From Hymenobacter psychrophilus (GTDB lineage Bacteria; Bacteroidota; Bacteroidia; Cytophagales; Hymenobacteraceae), in the NCBI RefSeq assembly GCF_900107135.1, contig NZ_FNOV01000004.1, positions 62,001 to 126,000 on the forward strand: 64,000 bases of DNA, written 5' to 3'. Shown one piece after another: positions 48,955 through 57,446 of this stretch (position 1 is its first letter; each line of letters begins with the position of its first letter). The position numbers and the translations under genes were made by a program. Under the pieces are notes generated by a model. It was not told the origin of the DNA. It made no database searches and worked only from the letters and a program-made list of their open reading frames with translations.

Positions 48955-49638
48955 TCACTTGCCAATCAGGCGCAGAAACTCCTGGCGTAGGGCAGCATCC
49001 TGACCGAAGGCGCCACCGTATTCGGCCGTGAGCGTGCTGCTGCTCGTGTCGTTTACTCCCCGGCTCATCACGCACAGGTGGTCGGCCTCAATAAGTACGG
49101 CCACGTCGTCGGTGCCCAGGCTCTGCTTAAGCTCCTCGGCAATCTGGCGCGTCAGGCGTTCCTGCACCTGGGGGCGGCGGGCAAAGTACTGCACCACCCG
49201 GTTCAGCTTGCTCAGGCCTACCACGTTCTCGCCGGGCAGGTAAGCCACGTGGGCTTTGCCAATAATAGGCACGAAATGATGCTCGCAGCATGAGAACAGC
49301 GTGATGTCGCGTTCCACCAGCATCTGCCGGTACTGGTAGCGGTTTTCAAACAGGCGCACCTCGGGGCGGTAGGCCGGGTTGAGGCCCCGGAACCACTCCT
49401 GCACGTACATTTTGGCCACCCGCCGGGGCGTGCCAGCCAGACTGTCGTCGGTCAGGTCGAGGCCCAGCACCTGCATAATTTCGCGAAAATGGCCGGATAT
49501 GGCTTCAATCTTGGCGTCTTCGCTTAACTCAAAAGCGTCGGCTCGCAGGGGCGTACGCAGGTCGGGGGGAAGTTGGGTGTCGGTGGCGGCGGCGGCGGGG
49601 CCGCCAGCCACTGCTGCCGACAGCGGCAGGTTATCCAT
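48955..49638 (-). CDS. folE: GTP cyclohydrolase I
   Basis: The 227-residue enzyme converts GTP to 7,8-dihydroneopterin triphosphate, the first step to folate and queuosine. Visible blocks are LAGTPRRVAKMYVQEWFRGL, the zinc ligands in FSCCEHHFVPIIGKAHVAYL (Cys and His), GLSKLNRVVQYFARRPQVQE and DHLCVMSRGVNDTSSSTLT with the second Cys. The protein has a short extra N-terminus (about 25 residues, Ala/Pro-rich). Its start overlaps the 3' end of the QueD gene by 8 bases, so the two are co-transcribed and most likely serve the preQ0/queuosine branch together. Confidence 0.95.
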   Translation of the reverse strand: MDNLPLSAAVAGGPAAAATDTQLPPDLRTPLRADAFELSEDAKIEAISGHFREIMQVLGLDLTDDSLAGTPRRVAKMYVQEWFRGLNPAYRPEVRLFENRYQYRQMLVERDITLFSCCEHHFVPIIGKAHVAYLPGENVVGLSKLNRVVQYFARRPQVQERLTRQIAEELKQSLGTDDVAVLIEADHLCVMSRGVNDTSSSTLTAEYGGAFGQDAALRQEFLRLIGK

Positions 49639-50038
49639 GGTATTCTACAAAGTTGCGTTCGGTCTCGTACAGCGTAACCGATAAAGCTAACTGCGGCGCC
49701 AGGTGGGGCCGCAGCCGGTTCCAACTTACTACCGCAATGTTTTCGGCTGTTGGGTTGAGGTTGCGGAACTCGGCCACATCGAGGTTCAGATTCCGATGGT
49801 CAAAGGTATCGAGAATCTCCCGTTTGATGAGGTCACTCAGCTTCTTCATATCGTACACGTAGCCCGTTTCCGGATCAATTTCCCCCGTCAGGCGCACGAT
49901 GAGCTGGTAATTGTGGCCGTGGTAGTTGGGGTTGTTGCACTTGTCGAACACCTGTTGGTTACGCTCGTCGGACCAGGCCGGATTGTGCAGGCGGTGGGCG
50001 GCGTTGAAGTGCTCTTGTCGGCAGATAGTTATGGTCAT
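49631..50038 (-). CDS. queD: 6-carboxytetrahydropterin synthase (QueD)
   Basis: The 135-residue tunnelling-fold enzyme converts dihydroneopterin triphosphate to 6-carboxytetrahydropterin in queuosine synthesis. It carries the zinc histidines in FNAAHRLHNPAW and NYHGHNYQLIVRL, the catalytic Cys in KCNNPNYHGH, DHRNLNLD and the substrate Glu in SVTLYETERNFVEY. The ATG at 50038 fits family length; the frame extending to 50113 is unsupported. The paired folE is directly downstream with an 8-base overlap. No preQ1-type riboswitch is obvious in the upstream region. Confidence 0.93.
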   Translation of the reverse strand: MTITICRQEHFNAAHRLHNPAWSDERNQQVFDKCNNPNYHGHNYQLIVRLTGEIDPETGYVYDMKKLSDLIKREILDTFDHRNLNLDVAEFRNLNPTAENIAVVSWNRLRPHLAPQLALSVTLYETERNFVEYHG

Positions 50039-50195
50039 AGTCAGCACGCAACCTGTTGCAGGTGGCTTTTGTTCAGTGCACCTGCTCAGGAAATAAGTTT
50101 GGCATATAAGCAAGTTGCTATATGAAGTTTCCTTTAAAAGTCTAATTTCCTGAAAAAAAACAATCCGGAGTATAGTAACATGCAGGTAGGGTAGT

Positions 50196-50203
50196 TAAAT
50201 TTG
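50196..50203 (+). promoter_or_regulatory. Putative -7 element TAAATTTG
   Basis: TAAATTTG matches TAnnTTTG, 73 bases before the ATG at 50277, within a locally AT-rich divergent region. Confidence 0.35.
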
Positions 50204-50276
50204 GTCAGTCGGAAAGCCATTATCTGGCCTTATTGCCGTCGCGCAAGCTTTTCTTTTTCAATCTATTGCTCTCCTT

Positions 50277-50987
50277 ATGAAACGAAGCGTACTTTTTCCG
50301 CTGCTGCTGGTGCTGGTATCGTCGGTAGCCGGCTTCGCACAGACCTCCCCGGTAGACGAAACCGAAATGGCCATTAAAGGCATCCCGCGCAAAGGCCAGC
50401 GGATTTCCATGCAGCTCGACAGCAAGCGGGTAGAAGAGTCGTGGAAGAAGCAGCTCGACTCGCAGTTCGGCAACAAAGTAAAGTCCGATAAGGGTATTTA
50501 CACAATGGACGGGGTGGTCATCGACGCTCTTTCTAAAACGCCGGTGCGCGTTATCAGCAAGGTGGATGCTGTGCCTACGGGCACCACCATCTGGTGGTCG
50601 ATTGACTTGGGCAACGCTTACCTGAGCAAAGATGCCACGCCCGTAGAATGGAAGTCAGCTGAAGGCTATCTGAAGGACTTCTCCGTTAAGCTCTACCGCG
50701 AAGACATGGCCGTGCAGGTGATGGCCGCCGAAAAATCACTGCAGCAGGCCCAGGACCAGCACATTGCGGTTATTGCCAAGGCCGATGCCTTCAAGCGGGA
50801 TATCGAAAAAAACAAGCAGAAGAAAGTGGAGATTCAGCAGCAGCTGGCCCAGAATGGCGCCGAGCTGCAGCAGCTCAACAATCAGGTTGATACGAACCTG
50901 AAGGAGCAGGAAGGTGCCCGCGCCGACATCGTTAACATGCGTGTTGCGCTGGAGGCCGTAAAAGAGCGCCTCAACAAAATTCAGTAG
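50277..50987 (+). CDS. Secreted protein with C-terminal coiled coil
   Basis: The 236-residue product has a signal peptide (MKRSVLFPLLLVLVSSVAGF, cut after AQT-type FAQ). A beta-rich N-terminal half follows (KVKSDKGIYTMDGVVIDALS, VRVISKVDAVPTGTTIWWSI). The C-terminal helical half is a predicted coiled coil: EKSLQQAQDQHIAVIAKADA, KVEIQQQLAQNGAELQQLNN and VNMRVALEAVKERLNKIQ. No lipobox is present. The function is unknown; the shape suggests a periplasmic scaffold or adaptor. It is followed by an intrinsic terminator and is monocistronic. Confidence 0.7.
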   Translation: MKRSVLFPLLLVLVSSVAGFAQTSPVDETEMAIKGIPRKGQRISMQLDSKRVEESWKKQLDSQFGNKVKSDKGIYTMDGVVIDALSKTPVRVISKVDAVPTGTTIWWSIDLGNAYLSKDATPVEWKSAEGYLKDFSVKLYREDMAVQVMAAEKSLQQAQDQHIAVIAKADAFKRDIEKNKQKKVEIQQQLAQNGAELQQLNNQVDTNLKEQEGARADIVNMRVALEAVKERLNKIQ

Positions 50988-51036
50988 GCGCTCCGGTTAA
51001 GCCGCCCTTTCGGCTGCAACTCCTTGTACGAGCTAG

Positions 51037-51075
51037 CAAAGCGCCCCGTCGGCTAAACCGGCGGGGCGCTTTTTT
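51037..51075 (+). terminator. Intrinsic terminator
   Basis: Arms AGCGCCCCGTCGG and CCGGCGGGGCGCT (one G-U pair) are followed by T6. It lies about 50 bases after the coiled-coil gene stop. Confidence 0.82.
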
Positions 51076-51094
51076 GTGCCCGCTAGTTGCCCGC

Positions 51095-51679
51095 TTACCT
51101 CATCCATTGCCGAACCAGCAGGCTGGCGGCCTTCTCATCTTTCCAGCCAACGATGCGCGTGTTGGGGGCGCGGTGGCGGAACCACAGGTCGAGGAAGGGC
51201 CGCACGCCGGGATACACCCGTCTGAGGCTGGCCCAATCGGTGGCCTGGGGCAGAATGCGCTGGCTGGGCCGTGCCGGCACGGCTACTACCACCGGGCGTA
51301 GGAGCCCGTCTACATCGAGCATGAGCAGGGCGATGGGCAGCACTTCGAGCACGGTGCCGGCGGGTTGGCTTTCGGCCAGCAGCAGGGCGGGCAATGGCTG
51401 GCCCGGCTGGCCCTGGGCCTCATCGGGTGGGCTGGTGCCGGGCACGAAACCCAGGTTGCCGGGCGCGGGCAGAAACTCGACCACGGCCTCCAGCCCCGCC
51501 AGCCTCAACGGCTCAAATGCATTGGTTGTGGGGTTGTACCGCTGCTCGTGGTTGGTGCCGGCCGGCGTTTCTACTACCAGCTGCAGCAACTTGCGCTCGA
51601 CCGAAAACGTGGGCAAATCGGCGTGGCGCGGGCCGCAGCCAGCCAGTAGCAGGCAGAAAATGGAGAGGCATCGGCGCAT
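51095..51679 (-). CDS. Inorganic pyrophosphatase-like lipoprotein with degraded active site
   Basis: The 194-residue protein has a lipobox (IFCLLLAGCGPRHAD) and a domain whose sequence order follows soluble inorganic pyrophosphatases: LLQLVVETPAGTNHEQRY, VVEFLPAPGNLGFVPGT, then LPALLLAESQPAGTVLEVLP, LDVDGLLRPVVVAVP and IVGWKDEKAASLLVRQW. The catalytic residues do not match. The GDPxD-V-L-V block, which supplies three metal-binding Asp, reads GQPLPALLL. The NYGY tyrosine is NLGF, and the D-x-K at the later site reads L-R-P. It is probably a pseudoenzyme or envelope-located binding protein. The ATG at 51679 starts the signal peptide. It is monocistronic, facing the coiled-coil gene. Confidence 0.75.
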   Translation of the reverse strand: MRRCLSIFCLLLAGCGPRHADLPTFSVERKLLQLVVETPAGTNHEQRYNPTTNAFEPLRLAGLEAVVEFLPAPGNLGFVPGTSPPDEAQGQPGQPLPALLLAESQPAGTVLEVLPIALLMLDVDGLLRPVVVAVPARPSQRILPQATDWASLRRVYPGVRPFLDLWFRHRAPNTRIVGWKDEKAASLLVRQWMR

Positions 51680-51873
51680 GGCGGCAAAGTACTGGCAAAA
51701 GGGCGCAACCGCAACCAGATAGGTCAAAGGGGGCGAATTACTGCGCCAAAAGCAACTGTCGGTACCGGAAATTACAGCCAGAAGGGCACCCATATTAGCC
51801 CGCAGAACAACAACGCCCGGCCGCGTAATGCGGACCGGGCGTCGGCGGGGGGTAAGCATAAAACAGGGCTGGC

Positions 51874-54852
51874 CTACTGGGCCAGTCGTTGGTTCAGGAC
51901 GCGGAAGGGGCTCAGCTCTTCGAAATGAAAAACAAAGCGGATCTGGTCGGTGAACTCCTTGCGGCTACCAGGCAGCCCGTTGCCGTACTGGCTGCCGACC
52001 AGGGGCAGGTAAAGGCGCAGGATATTATTGGGTATGGGCAGCAGTAGTCTGGTTACGGGCAGTACCAGCCCGGCATCATAGTAGCCGTTTACGCGGCCAG
52101 AATTCGACTGACCGGCCCGGTTTACCAAGCCGAAATCGGCAAAAATTACCAGTGGGGTAACAGGCAGATCGGCTTCGAGGCCCAGGGTGGTAAGCCACTT
52201 CTGAGAAGCTACGGGCAAATAAGCCTTAAATCCGCCGTCCCGATCATCAGTTTGGTTGAATTGGGCCGGATACGTATGGGAAATCTGCCGGCGGTCCAGG
52301 AACATCGTCTGGCGGCGGTAGTCGAAGCTGCCACTCAGGCCCATGGCAAACGGGCTCTCACTCCCCGAGTTCAGGAAGGCGCCGCCAAATAAGCGGGCCC
52401 GGATTTGTTTGGTGGGATTGTAGTAGCGGCCGTAGGTGGCGGTGGCCCGCAACAAGGTCGCGTTCTGGCTGGTGTTGTCCGATGCTGCGTTGGGGCTGAG
52501 CTGGTTGAGCTCCACGTGGCCCGACCAGTTTTGCAGGGCGTTGCCGTCGCGCACCAAGTACTCCAGGGTCTGAATGCGGGTAGTCTGGCGGCGGTCCTGG
52601 TCGCGGATATTGGTATTGGCAAACCGCACGAGGTGCTGGGCCCGGTTGAAAGCAGAGTGGGGTAAGTGCAGCGTCAGGCTGGGCTCAATTTTGCGGTAGC
52701 GCTCGAAGCGGGTTAGCTGCACGGTGGTCAGCAGCTGGCGGGCCCGCGCCTGGGGCAGCACGTTCAGCGTCAGCATCCCAATGCCATTGAGCTCCCGGCG
52801 GTTGAAGCTGTACATCGGCATGGCCAGGTAGTTTAGCCGTTTGGGCACCAGCAGGTTGTTGTAGAAGGCCACCCCGAGCATAAACTTGTCGGAGGTATTC
52901 GCTCCCAGCACCGGCATCCAGTTGATAGCCTGCTGGTCCCAGCGCTCCAGGCTGGCCAGGGGACGCAGGTGCAACGGTTCGAGGCGCCGCAAAGTACCGC
53001 CAACCTTCATTCGGTCGTCGCGGCGGTTGAGCTGGGGCGTGAGGTAGCCCGCATCGATTACCACGGCCGTCACGCCGGCGGCACGAAAGTCGAGCTGGGT
53101 TTCGTCCTTCGTATCATCGTCGGTGCCGCCGAAAGCGGGCGTCCATTTGGTTTCCAGCACCCGGCCCCGGGCATCGAGGGTAGAAACGGGCACGGCAAAT
53201 GGGGCGGGCGAGTCGTTGCGCACCAGCACCTTCAGCGTTTCGCCCTGCACCAGCAAATCCGACAGGGCCGCTTCGTAGGGGTGTTGGCTCGTGAGCATCT
53301 GCTGGAAAAACCAGTCCAGTTTTTGGCCCGTTGCCTGCTCGAATGCCGCCTGCATATCCTCAGGGTAGGGGTGGTGGAACTGCCACTGCTGGTAGTAGGC
53401 GCGCATGGCCGCATCGAATCGCTCCTGCCCCAGGTAACCGGCCAGGTATTGCAGCAGCAGCGCCGTTTCCGAGTACGTGATGAGGGTATAGTTGAAACGG
53501 CCGTAATCAGCCGAGGTAACCCCGCTCACGGGCTGGTCGAAGCCGCGGGCCGCCAGGGCAGCAATGGGCAACCGGTCCAGGGCCACGGCCGGTAAGTCGG
53601 CGATGCCCGTGGCAGTTTCTACTAAGGGCCACCTGGACAGCAAGCCCATTGCTCCACCGGCGGCCGTGTCGCGTTCGGCCACGCGCTTCTGCGTGTATGT
53701 GTTCAGGCCCTCATCCATCCAGGCAAAGTCCCGCTCGTTGGAGCCCAGAACACCATAAAACCAGTTGTGGCCCACCTCGTGCACAATGGCTACGGGCGGG
53801 GTTATGGTTACCATCGGATATTCCATGCCCGCGCCGGCACTGCCTACCCCATCTACGGCCGTAGCGGAGGCGTACGGGTACTCGCCCACCCAGCGAGAGT
53901 AGTAGGAGAGGGCCTCATTGACGTCCTGAAGGCCTTTTATCCACTGCGTTGCCTCCCGGTTGGTGAACATCACCCAGGAAGTGACCGTGCGGCCCGAAGG
54001 CAGCGTGATGCCGCTTTTGAGCACGTTGAAGCGCTTGTCGGCAAACCAGGCAAAGTCGTGGATGCGGTCCTGCACGTAGCGCAGGGTTTTGGTTTCGGGA
54101 GCCGAAGCCGGGAATTTGAGGTCGGAGCCAAAGTCTTCGGCCGTTTTCTTGCTGGCTCCGATGGCGGCCAGCGCATCCAGGCGCGCCAGTTCCTCGGGGT
54201 TTTGCAGTACGCCGGTAGCTCCTACCACGTAGTTGGCCGGCAGCGTAATGCGCACATCAAACGAGCCAAATTCGGAGTAGAATTCGCCCTGACTGAGGTA
54301 GGGCATCGGGTGCCAGCCCTTACGGTCGTACACGGCGGGCTTGGGGTACCACTGGGTTATCTGGTAGTGCTGGCCCACGTGCGCCAACCGGGAAAACGAA
54401 TCCGGAATTTTCACCCGGAAGGGCGTGGTGATGGTGATACTGGCGCCGGCTGCCAGCGGCTGGGGTAGCAGCAGCCGGGCCATGTCGGGGTTGTCAGTGT
54501 CGTACTCCAGGCGGGCGGACTGGCCATTCACCCGAAATTCCAGGCTGTCGATGAAGCCGCGCTGGGCGGGCGTAGCAAACTGGAACGCCCGGTTGCCGTT
54601 GCGCAGCTGCTGGCGGGCAAAGGCCGTCGTATTGTCGCGGTAGGCATTGGGCCAGAGGTGAAACCAAATAAAGGGCAGCACGTCGGGCGAATGGTTGGTA
54701 TACACGATTTGCTCGTGCCCCCGAAGTTCGTGGCGCTGGTCGTCGAGCGCTACCTCGATGGAGTAGTTGGCCTGCTGCTGCCACTCGGTGGCGGGCTGCT
54801 GGGCCAGGGCTGGCAGGGCCAGCAGACAGAGTAGGTAGAGGATTGTTTTCAT
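51874..54852 (-). CDS. M1 family metallopeptidase with C-terminal barrel-like domain
   Basis: The 992-residue protein has a signal peptide (MKTILYLLCLLALPALAQQP) and an M1 aminopeptidase-type N-terminal beta-sandwich (YSIEVALDDQRHELRGHEQI). The catalytic domain has the zinc motif HEVGHNWFYG near residue 357 and the third ligand in DFAWMDEGLNTYTQKR. From about residue 640 onward the sequence changes to alternating strands with Tyr, Gln and Asn, including MYSFNRRELNGIGMLTLNVL, TYGRYYNPTKQIRARLFGGA and LSGSFDYRRQTMFLDRRQIS. It closes with an aromatic-rich VFHFEELSPFRVLNQ, the appearance of an outer-membrane barrel. The peptidase may thus be anchored by its own C-terminus. Length is about 350 residues above typical M1 proteins. 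Confidence 0.82.
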   Translation of the reverse strand: MKTILYLLCLLALPALAQQPATEWQQQANYSIEVALDDQRHELRGHEQIVYTNHSPDVLPFIWFHLWPNAYRDNTTAFARQQLRNGNRAFQFATPAQRGFIDSLEFRVNGQSARLEYDTDNPDMARLLLPQPLAAGASITITTPFRVKIPDSFSRLAHVGQHYQITQWYPKPAVYDRKGWHPMPYLSQGEFYSEFGSFDVRITLPANYVVGATGVLQNPEELARLDALAAIGASKKTAEDFGSDLKFPASAPETKTLRYVQDRIHDFAWFADKRFNVLKSGITLPSGRTVTSWVMFTNREATQWIKGLQDVNEALSYYSRWVGEYPYASATAVDGVGSAGAGMEYPMVTITPPVAIVHEVGHNWFYGVLGSNERDFAWMDEGLNTYTQKRVAERDTAAGGAMGLLSRWPLVETATGIADLPAVALDRLPIAALAARGFDQPVSGVTSADYGRFNYTLITYSETALLLQYLAGYLGQERFDAAMRAYYQQWQFHHPYPEDMQAAFEQATGQKLDWFFQQMLTSQHPYEAALSDLLVQGETLKVLVRNDSPAPFAVPVSTLDARGRVLETKWTPAFGGTDDDTKDETQLDFRAAGVTAVVIDAGYLTPQLNRRDDRMKVGGTLRRLEPLHLRPLASLERWDQQAINWMPVLGANTSDKFMLGVAFYNNLLVPKRLNYLAMPMYSFNRRELNGIGMLTLNVLPQARARQLLTTVQLTRFERYRKIEPSLTLHLPHSAFNRAQHLVRFANTNIRDQDRRQTTRIQTLEYLVRDGNALQNWSGHVELNQLSPNAASDNTSQNATLLRATATYGRYYNPTKQIRARLFGGAFLNSGSESPFAMGLSGSFDYRRQTMFLDRRQISHTYPAQFNQTDDRDGGFKAYLPVASQKWLTTLGLEADLPVTPLVIFADFGLVNRAGQSNSGRVNGYYDAGLVLPVTRLLLPIPNNILRLYLPLVGSQYGNGLPGSRKEFTDQIRFVFHFEELSPFRVLNQRLAQ

Positions 54853-55009
54853 GCAGAAACCAGATACAGCCGGAAGAGAGGAAGAATATGAAGCTAAAAA
54901 TAGCCTCTCCGGCCGCGAGATGCGCTACAACCTTTCGCGGTTGCCCGCGTTTGCACGGAATAGTATTTTCCATGCCGCCATTTTAGCAGCGGCCTAACCA
55001 TTCTTTCGC

Positions 55010-55432
55010 ATGTCCTTCCACAAAATCCCCAAAGACGACACTCAGCACCAGGTTCACCTCGACGGCGCTATCACGCTACTCGGCAACAACTTGCAGGATG
55101 AAGCCAGCCGCGCCGGTCTCGACAACCACTTCCAGCGCTGGATTGAAGACCTTAAGGATGTCGACAACCCCCAACTCCACCAGATTGTGGTAGACCTGCA
55201 GGAGCTGAAGGCCCACTTCGGCGGTGGAGTTGTGAGTGAGGATACTGTTACCCGGCTCATGTCGCGCTTGGGTGCTAACACCGTGTCGGCTGCTGTTTTC
55301 GCCGACAACCCAAACACGGCTGAGCGCATTACTAAGCTGGGCGAAGCCCTCAGTGCGGCCTCCAAGCAATTGGGGCATAACGAAAACACGCCCGCCCAGG
55401 ACCTGAAGAAGGACTCGGCCCAGAACAAGTAA
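55010..55432 (+). CDS. Small cytosolic protein of unknown function
   Basis: The 140-residue product has no signal or membrane segment. It is predicted mostly helical with ALSAASKQLGHNENTPAQDL near the end and a Lys/Gln-rich tail; HFQRWIEDLKDVDNPQLHQI and LSRLGANT-like RLMSRLGANTVSAAVFADNP are visible. I recognise no family. It is followed by two hairpins (55438-55488 and 55501-55536) and is separated by 157 bases from the divergent M1 gene. Confidence 0.55.
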   Translation: MSFHKIPKDDTQHQVHLDGAITLLGNNLQDEASRAGLDNHFQRWIEDLKDVDNPQLHQIVVDLQELKAHFGGGVVSEDTVTRLMSRLGANTVSAAVFADNPNTAERITKLGEALSAASKQLGHNENTPAQDLKKDSAQNK

Positions 55433-55437
55433 TACTG

Positions 55438-55488
55438 CCTGTTATCCTGCGTATGCTGCTTAATGCGCTACATATGCAGGATAACAGG
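55438..55488. repeat. Inverted repeat, family 1-like
   Basis: Arms CCTGTTATCCTGCGTATG (55438-55455) and its one-mismatch complement at 55471-55488 surround 15 bases. It lies 5 bases after the small cytosolic gene's stop codon. Confidence 0.7.
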
Positions 55489-55500
55489 AATTTTTACATG

Positions 55501-55536
55501 AAAAAGCCGGCTTCCCTAAAGAGGAGCCGGCTTTTT
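55501..55536. terminator. Bidirectional intrinsic terminator before rplS
   Basis: AAAAAGCCGGCT (55501-55512) and AGCCGGCTTTTT (55525-55536) form a 12-bp stem with A5 on one side and T5 on the other, placed between convergent genes. Confidence 0.85.
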
Positions 55537-55558
55537 CTATGCAGGAAAGCAACGCTGC

Positions 55559-55939
55559 TTACGCGGCTACTACTTTGGGGGCGTTCAAACGACGCTCCTT
55601 GATACGAGCTGCTTTGCCCGACAGGCCACGCAGGTAGTACAGACGGGCACGACGCACCTTACCACGACGGATAACTTCTACCTTCTCGATGTTAGGCGAG
55701 AGCAGGGGGAAAATACGCTCGGTACCAATCTGGTTCGAGATTTTACGCACGGTGAACGTTTCACCGTTCGTGCTGGTGTTCTTGCGCTGGATTACAACGC
55801 CCTGGAACTGCTGCACGCGCTCCTTGTTGCCCTCGCGGATTTTTACGTGGACGTTGATGGTGTCGCCGGCGGCAAAACGGGGGAAGCTGGCGCGGCGCTC
55901 CTGGGACTCTTGCTCAATAAAATCGAGTAGTACGCTCAT
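55559..55939 (-). CDS. rplS: 50S ribosomal protein L19
   Basis: The 126-residue protein matches bL19 throughout: [60 protein letters not shown] and [20 protein letters not shown]. It sits at the 30S-50S interface. It is last in the rpsP-rimM-trmD-rplS order. It also has its own TATATTTG box at 55999-56006 and lies 140 bases after trmD, so it may be transcribed separately as well. Confidence 0.97.
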   Translation of the reverse strand: MSVLLDFIEQESQERRASFPRFAAGDTINVHVKIREGNKERVQQFQGVVIQRKNTSTNGETFTVRKISNQIGTERIFPLLSPNIEKVEVIRRGKVRRARLYYLRGLSGKAARIKERRLNAPKVVAA

Positions 55940-55998
55940 GGTTGAAAAGACGATAAAGGACGGTCGCGCCGCCCCGAGAGGTTTCGGGTAAAGAAGCG

Positions 55999-56006
55999 CA
56001 AATATA
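55999..56006 (-). promoter_or_regulatory. Putative internal -7 element TATATTTG for rplS
   Basis: TATATTTG on the minus strand lies 60 bases before the rplS ATG, inside the four-gene set and downstream of a GGTGAAAT-type repeat fragment at about 56021-56047. Confidence 0.45.
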
Positions 56007-56079
56007 GCGCTCTGTTTTTAAATGGTGAAATCGTGAGGTGGTGAAAGGCTGGCAGTTGCCGGCTGGTTCCTTCTGCTCA

Positions 56080-56754
56080 CTATTCCAGTAAGTCCGGGCG
56101 GCGCTGTTGGGTGCGGGCCAGGGCTTGTTCGTGGCGCCAGACGTCAATTTTCGGGGTGTTGCCCGAAAGCAGAATATCCGGCACCGGTTGGCCCCGCCAT
56201 TCAGCGGGCCGGGTATAGATGGGCGGCGAAAGCAGGTTGTCCTGGAACGAGTCGCTCAGGGCCGATTCTTCGTTGCCCAGCACGCCGGGCAACAGCCGAA
56301 CTACGGCATCAACCAGCACTGCCGCGCCCAGCTCACCCCCGCTCAGCACGTAGTCGCCTACACTGATTTCGTGGGTGATATAGGCCGTCCGAATCCGCTC
56401 ATCGACGCCCTTGTAATGTCCGCAGAGCAACAGCAGGTTGCCACTGAGCGACAAACGGTTGACCAGCGGCTGGCGCATGGTTTCGCCGTCGGGCGTGAGG
56501 TAAATGATGGCATCGTAGGTGCGTTGTGCCAACAGCTCGTCGAAACAGGCTGCAATTGGCTCCACGCGCAACACCATGCCCGCACCACCTCCGAATACGT
56601 AATCGTCAATCTGGCCGTGCTTGTTGATGGCATAGCGGCGCAGATCATGCAAGTGAATTTCGGCCAGCCCTTTTTCCTGCGCGCGTTTCACGATGGAATG
56701 CGCAAAGGGACTAACCAGCAAATCCGGCTGGCACGTGACGATGTCAATCCGCAT
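56080..56754 (-). CDS. trmD: tRNA (guanine37-N1)-methyltransferase
   Basis: The 224-residue SPOUT enzyme methylates G37 next to the anticodon, preventing frameshifts. The family blocks are [48 protein letters not shown] and [17 protein letters not shown], forming the trefoil-knot SAM pocket. The C-terminus is basic ([18 protein letters not shown]). It lies 11 bases downstream of rimM and is followed by rplS after a 140-base gap that carries a GGTGA repeat fragment. Confidence 0.97.
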   Translation of the reverse strand: MRIDIVTCQPDLLVSPFAHSIVKRAQEKGLAEIHLHDLRRYAINKHGQIDDYVFGGGAGMVLRVEPIAACFDELLAQRTYDAIIYLTPDGETMRQPLVNRLSLSGNLLLLCGHYKGVDERIRTAYITHEISVGDYVLSGGELGAAVLVDAVVRLLPGVLGNEESALSDSFQDNLLSPPIYTRPAEWRGQPVPDILLSGNTPKIDVWRHEQALARTQQRRPDLLE

Positions 56755-56765
56755 AGGTTGAACGG

Positions 56766-57353
56766 TTACGCGGCCGGCTCAGCGTCGTCCGAATCCTGCT
56801 CGTCGTTGGGCGAGGAAGGGCTCAGGTACACGTCGAGCAATCCGTCGGGCAGCTTCACCAGCAAGCGGCGGGCCGCTTGGTCGGCGCGCAGAATCAGCTC
56901 ATCCACCACCGGAATCAGAACTTCCTGGCCCTGGTAGCGCATGCCCAATACGTCCTGCCGGGGCAGTTCGTAGAAAGCCTCCACAATGCCCAGCTCGCCC
57001 AGCGCCTCATCCACCACGAGGTAACCTACCACGTCGTGAAAGTAGAACTGGTCGTCGGCCAGAGCGGGTAGCTCGGCCAGCGGGCGCCAGAGTTTAGCGT
57101 TGCGCAGGGGCTCGGCGTCCTCAATTCGGTCGATGCCTTTCAGCTTGAACAAAACCTTGTTGTCGGTCTGGGGCTGAAATTTCTCGACTCCGTGGGCTAC
57201 AAGTTTGCCGGGGGCGGCGGGCATTTCCAGCCACACCGTCTGCAGTTTGCGGTAGTCGTTGAGGTCGTCCACATCGAAGAAGGCCACCACAAACCCTTTC
57301 AGGCCGTGGGGCTTCCCGAGGGAGCCCAGTTGGTAGCAGTCGTCGATTTTCAT
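56766..57353 (-). CDS. rimM: Ribosome maturation factor RimM
   Basis: The 195-residue protein has the RimM N-terminal beta-barrel ([20 protein letters not shown]) and the PRC-barrel domain ([40 protein letters not shown]). It ends in an acidic tail rich in Asp and Glu. It assists assembly of the 30S head around S19. It precedes trmD by 11 bases. Confidence 0.94.
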   Translation of the reverse strand: MKIDDCYQLGSLGKPHGLKGFVVAFFDVDDLNDYRKLQTVWLEMPAAPGKLVAHGVEKFQPQTDNKVLFKLKGIDRIEDAEPLRNAKLWRPLAELPALADDQFYFHDVVGYLVVDEALGELGIVEAFYELPRQDVLGMRYQGQEVLIPVVDELILRADQAARRLLVKLPDGLLDVYLSPSSPNDEQDSDDAEPAA

Positions 57354-57380
57354 GGGTGGGTTGAGCGTATAGTAGGATAA

Positions 57381-57439
57381 GTTGAGCAGTTGGAGGGTTG
57401 AAGGGCTAGTACCGCCTCTCCGCTTTCCAACTGCTCAAC
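57381..57439. repeat. Inverted repeat between rpsP and rimM
   Basis: GTTGAGCAGTTGGA (57381-57394) and TCCAACTGCTCAAC (57426-57439) are exact 14-bp complements, about 31 bases apart. The element is inside the ribosomal operon, directly after the rpsP stop, and could act as a processing hairpin. Confidence 0.65.
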
Positions 57440-57446
57440 TCACTAA

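Noticed and set aside
49631-50276. preQ1 riboswitch upstream of queD
   Set aside because: No compact hairpin with an A-rich tail was seen close to the start.
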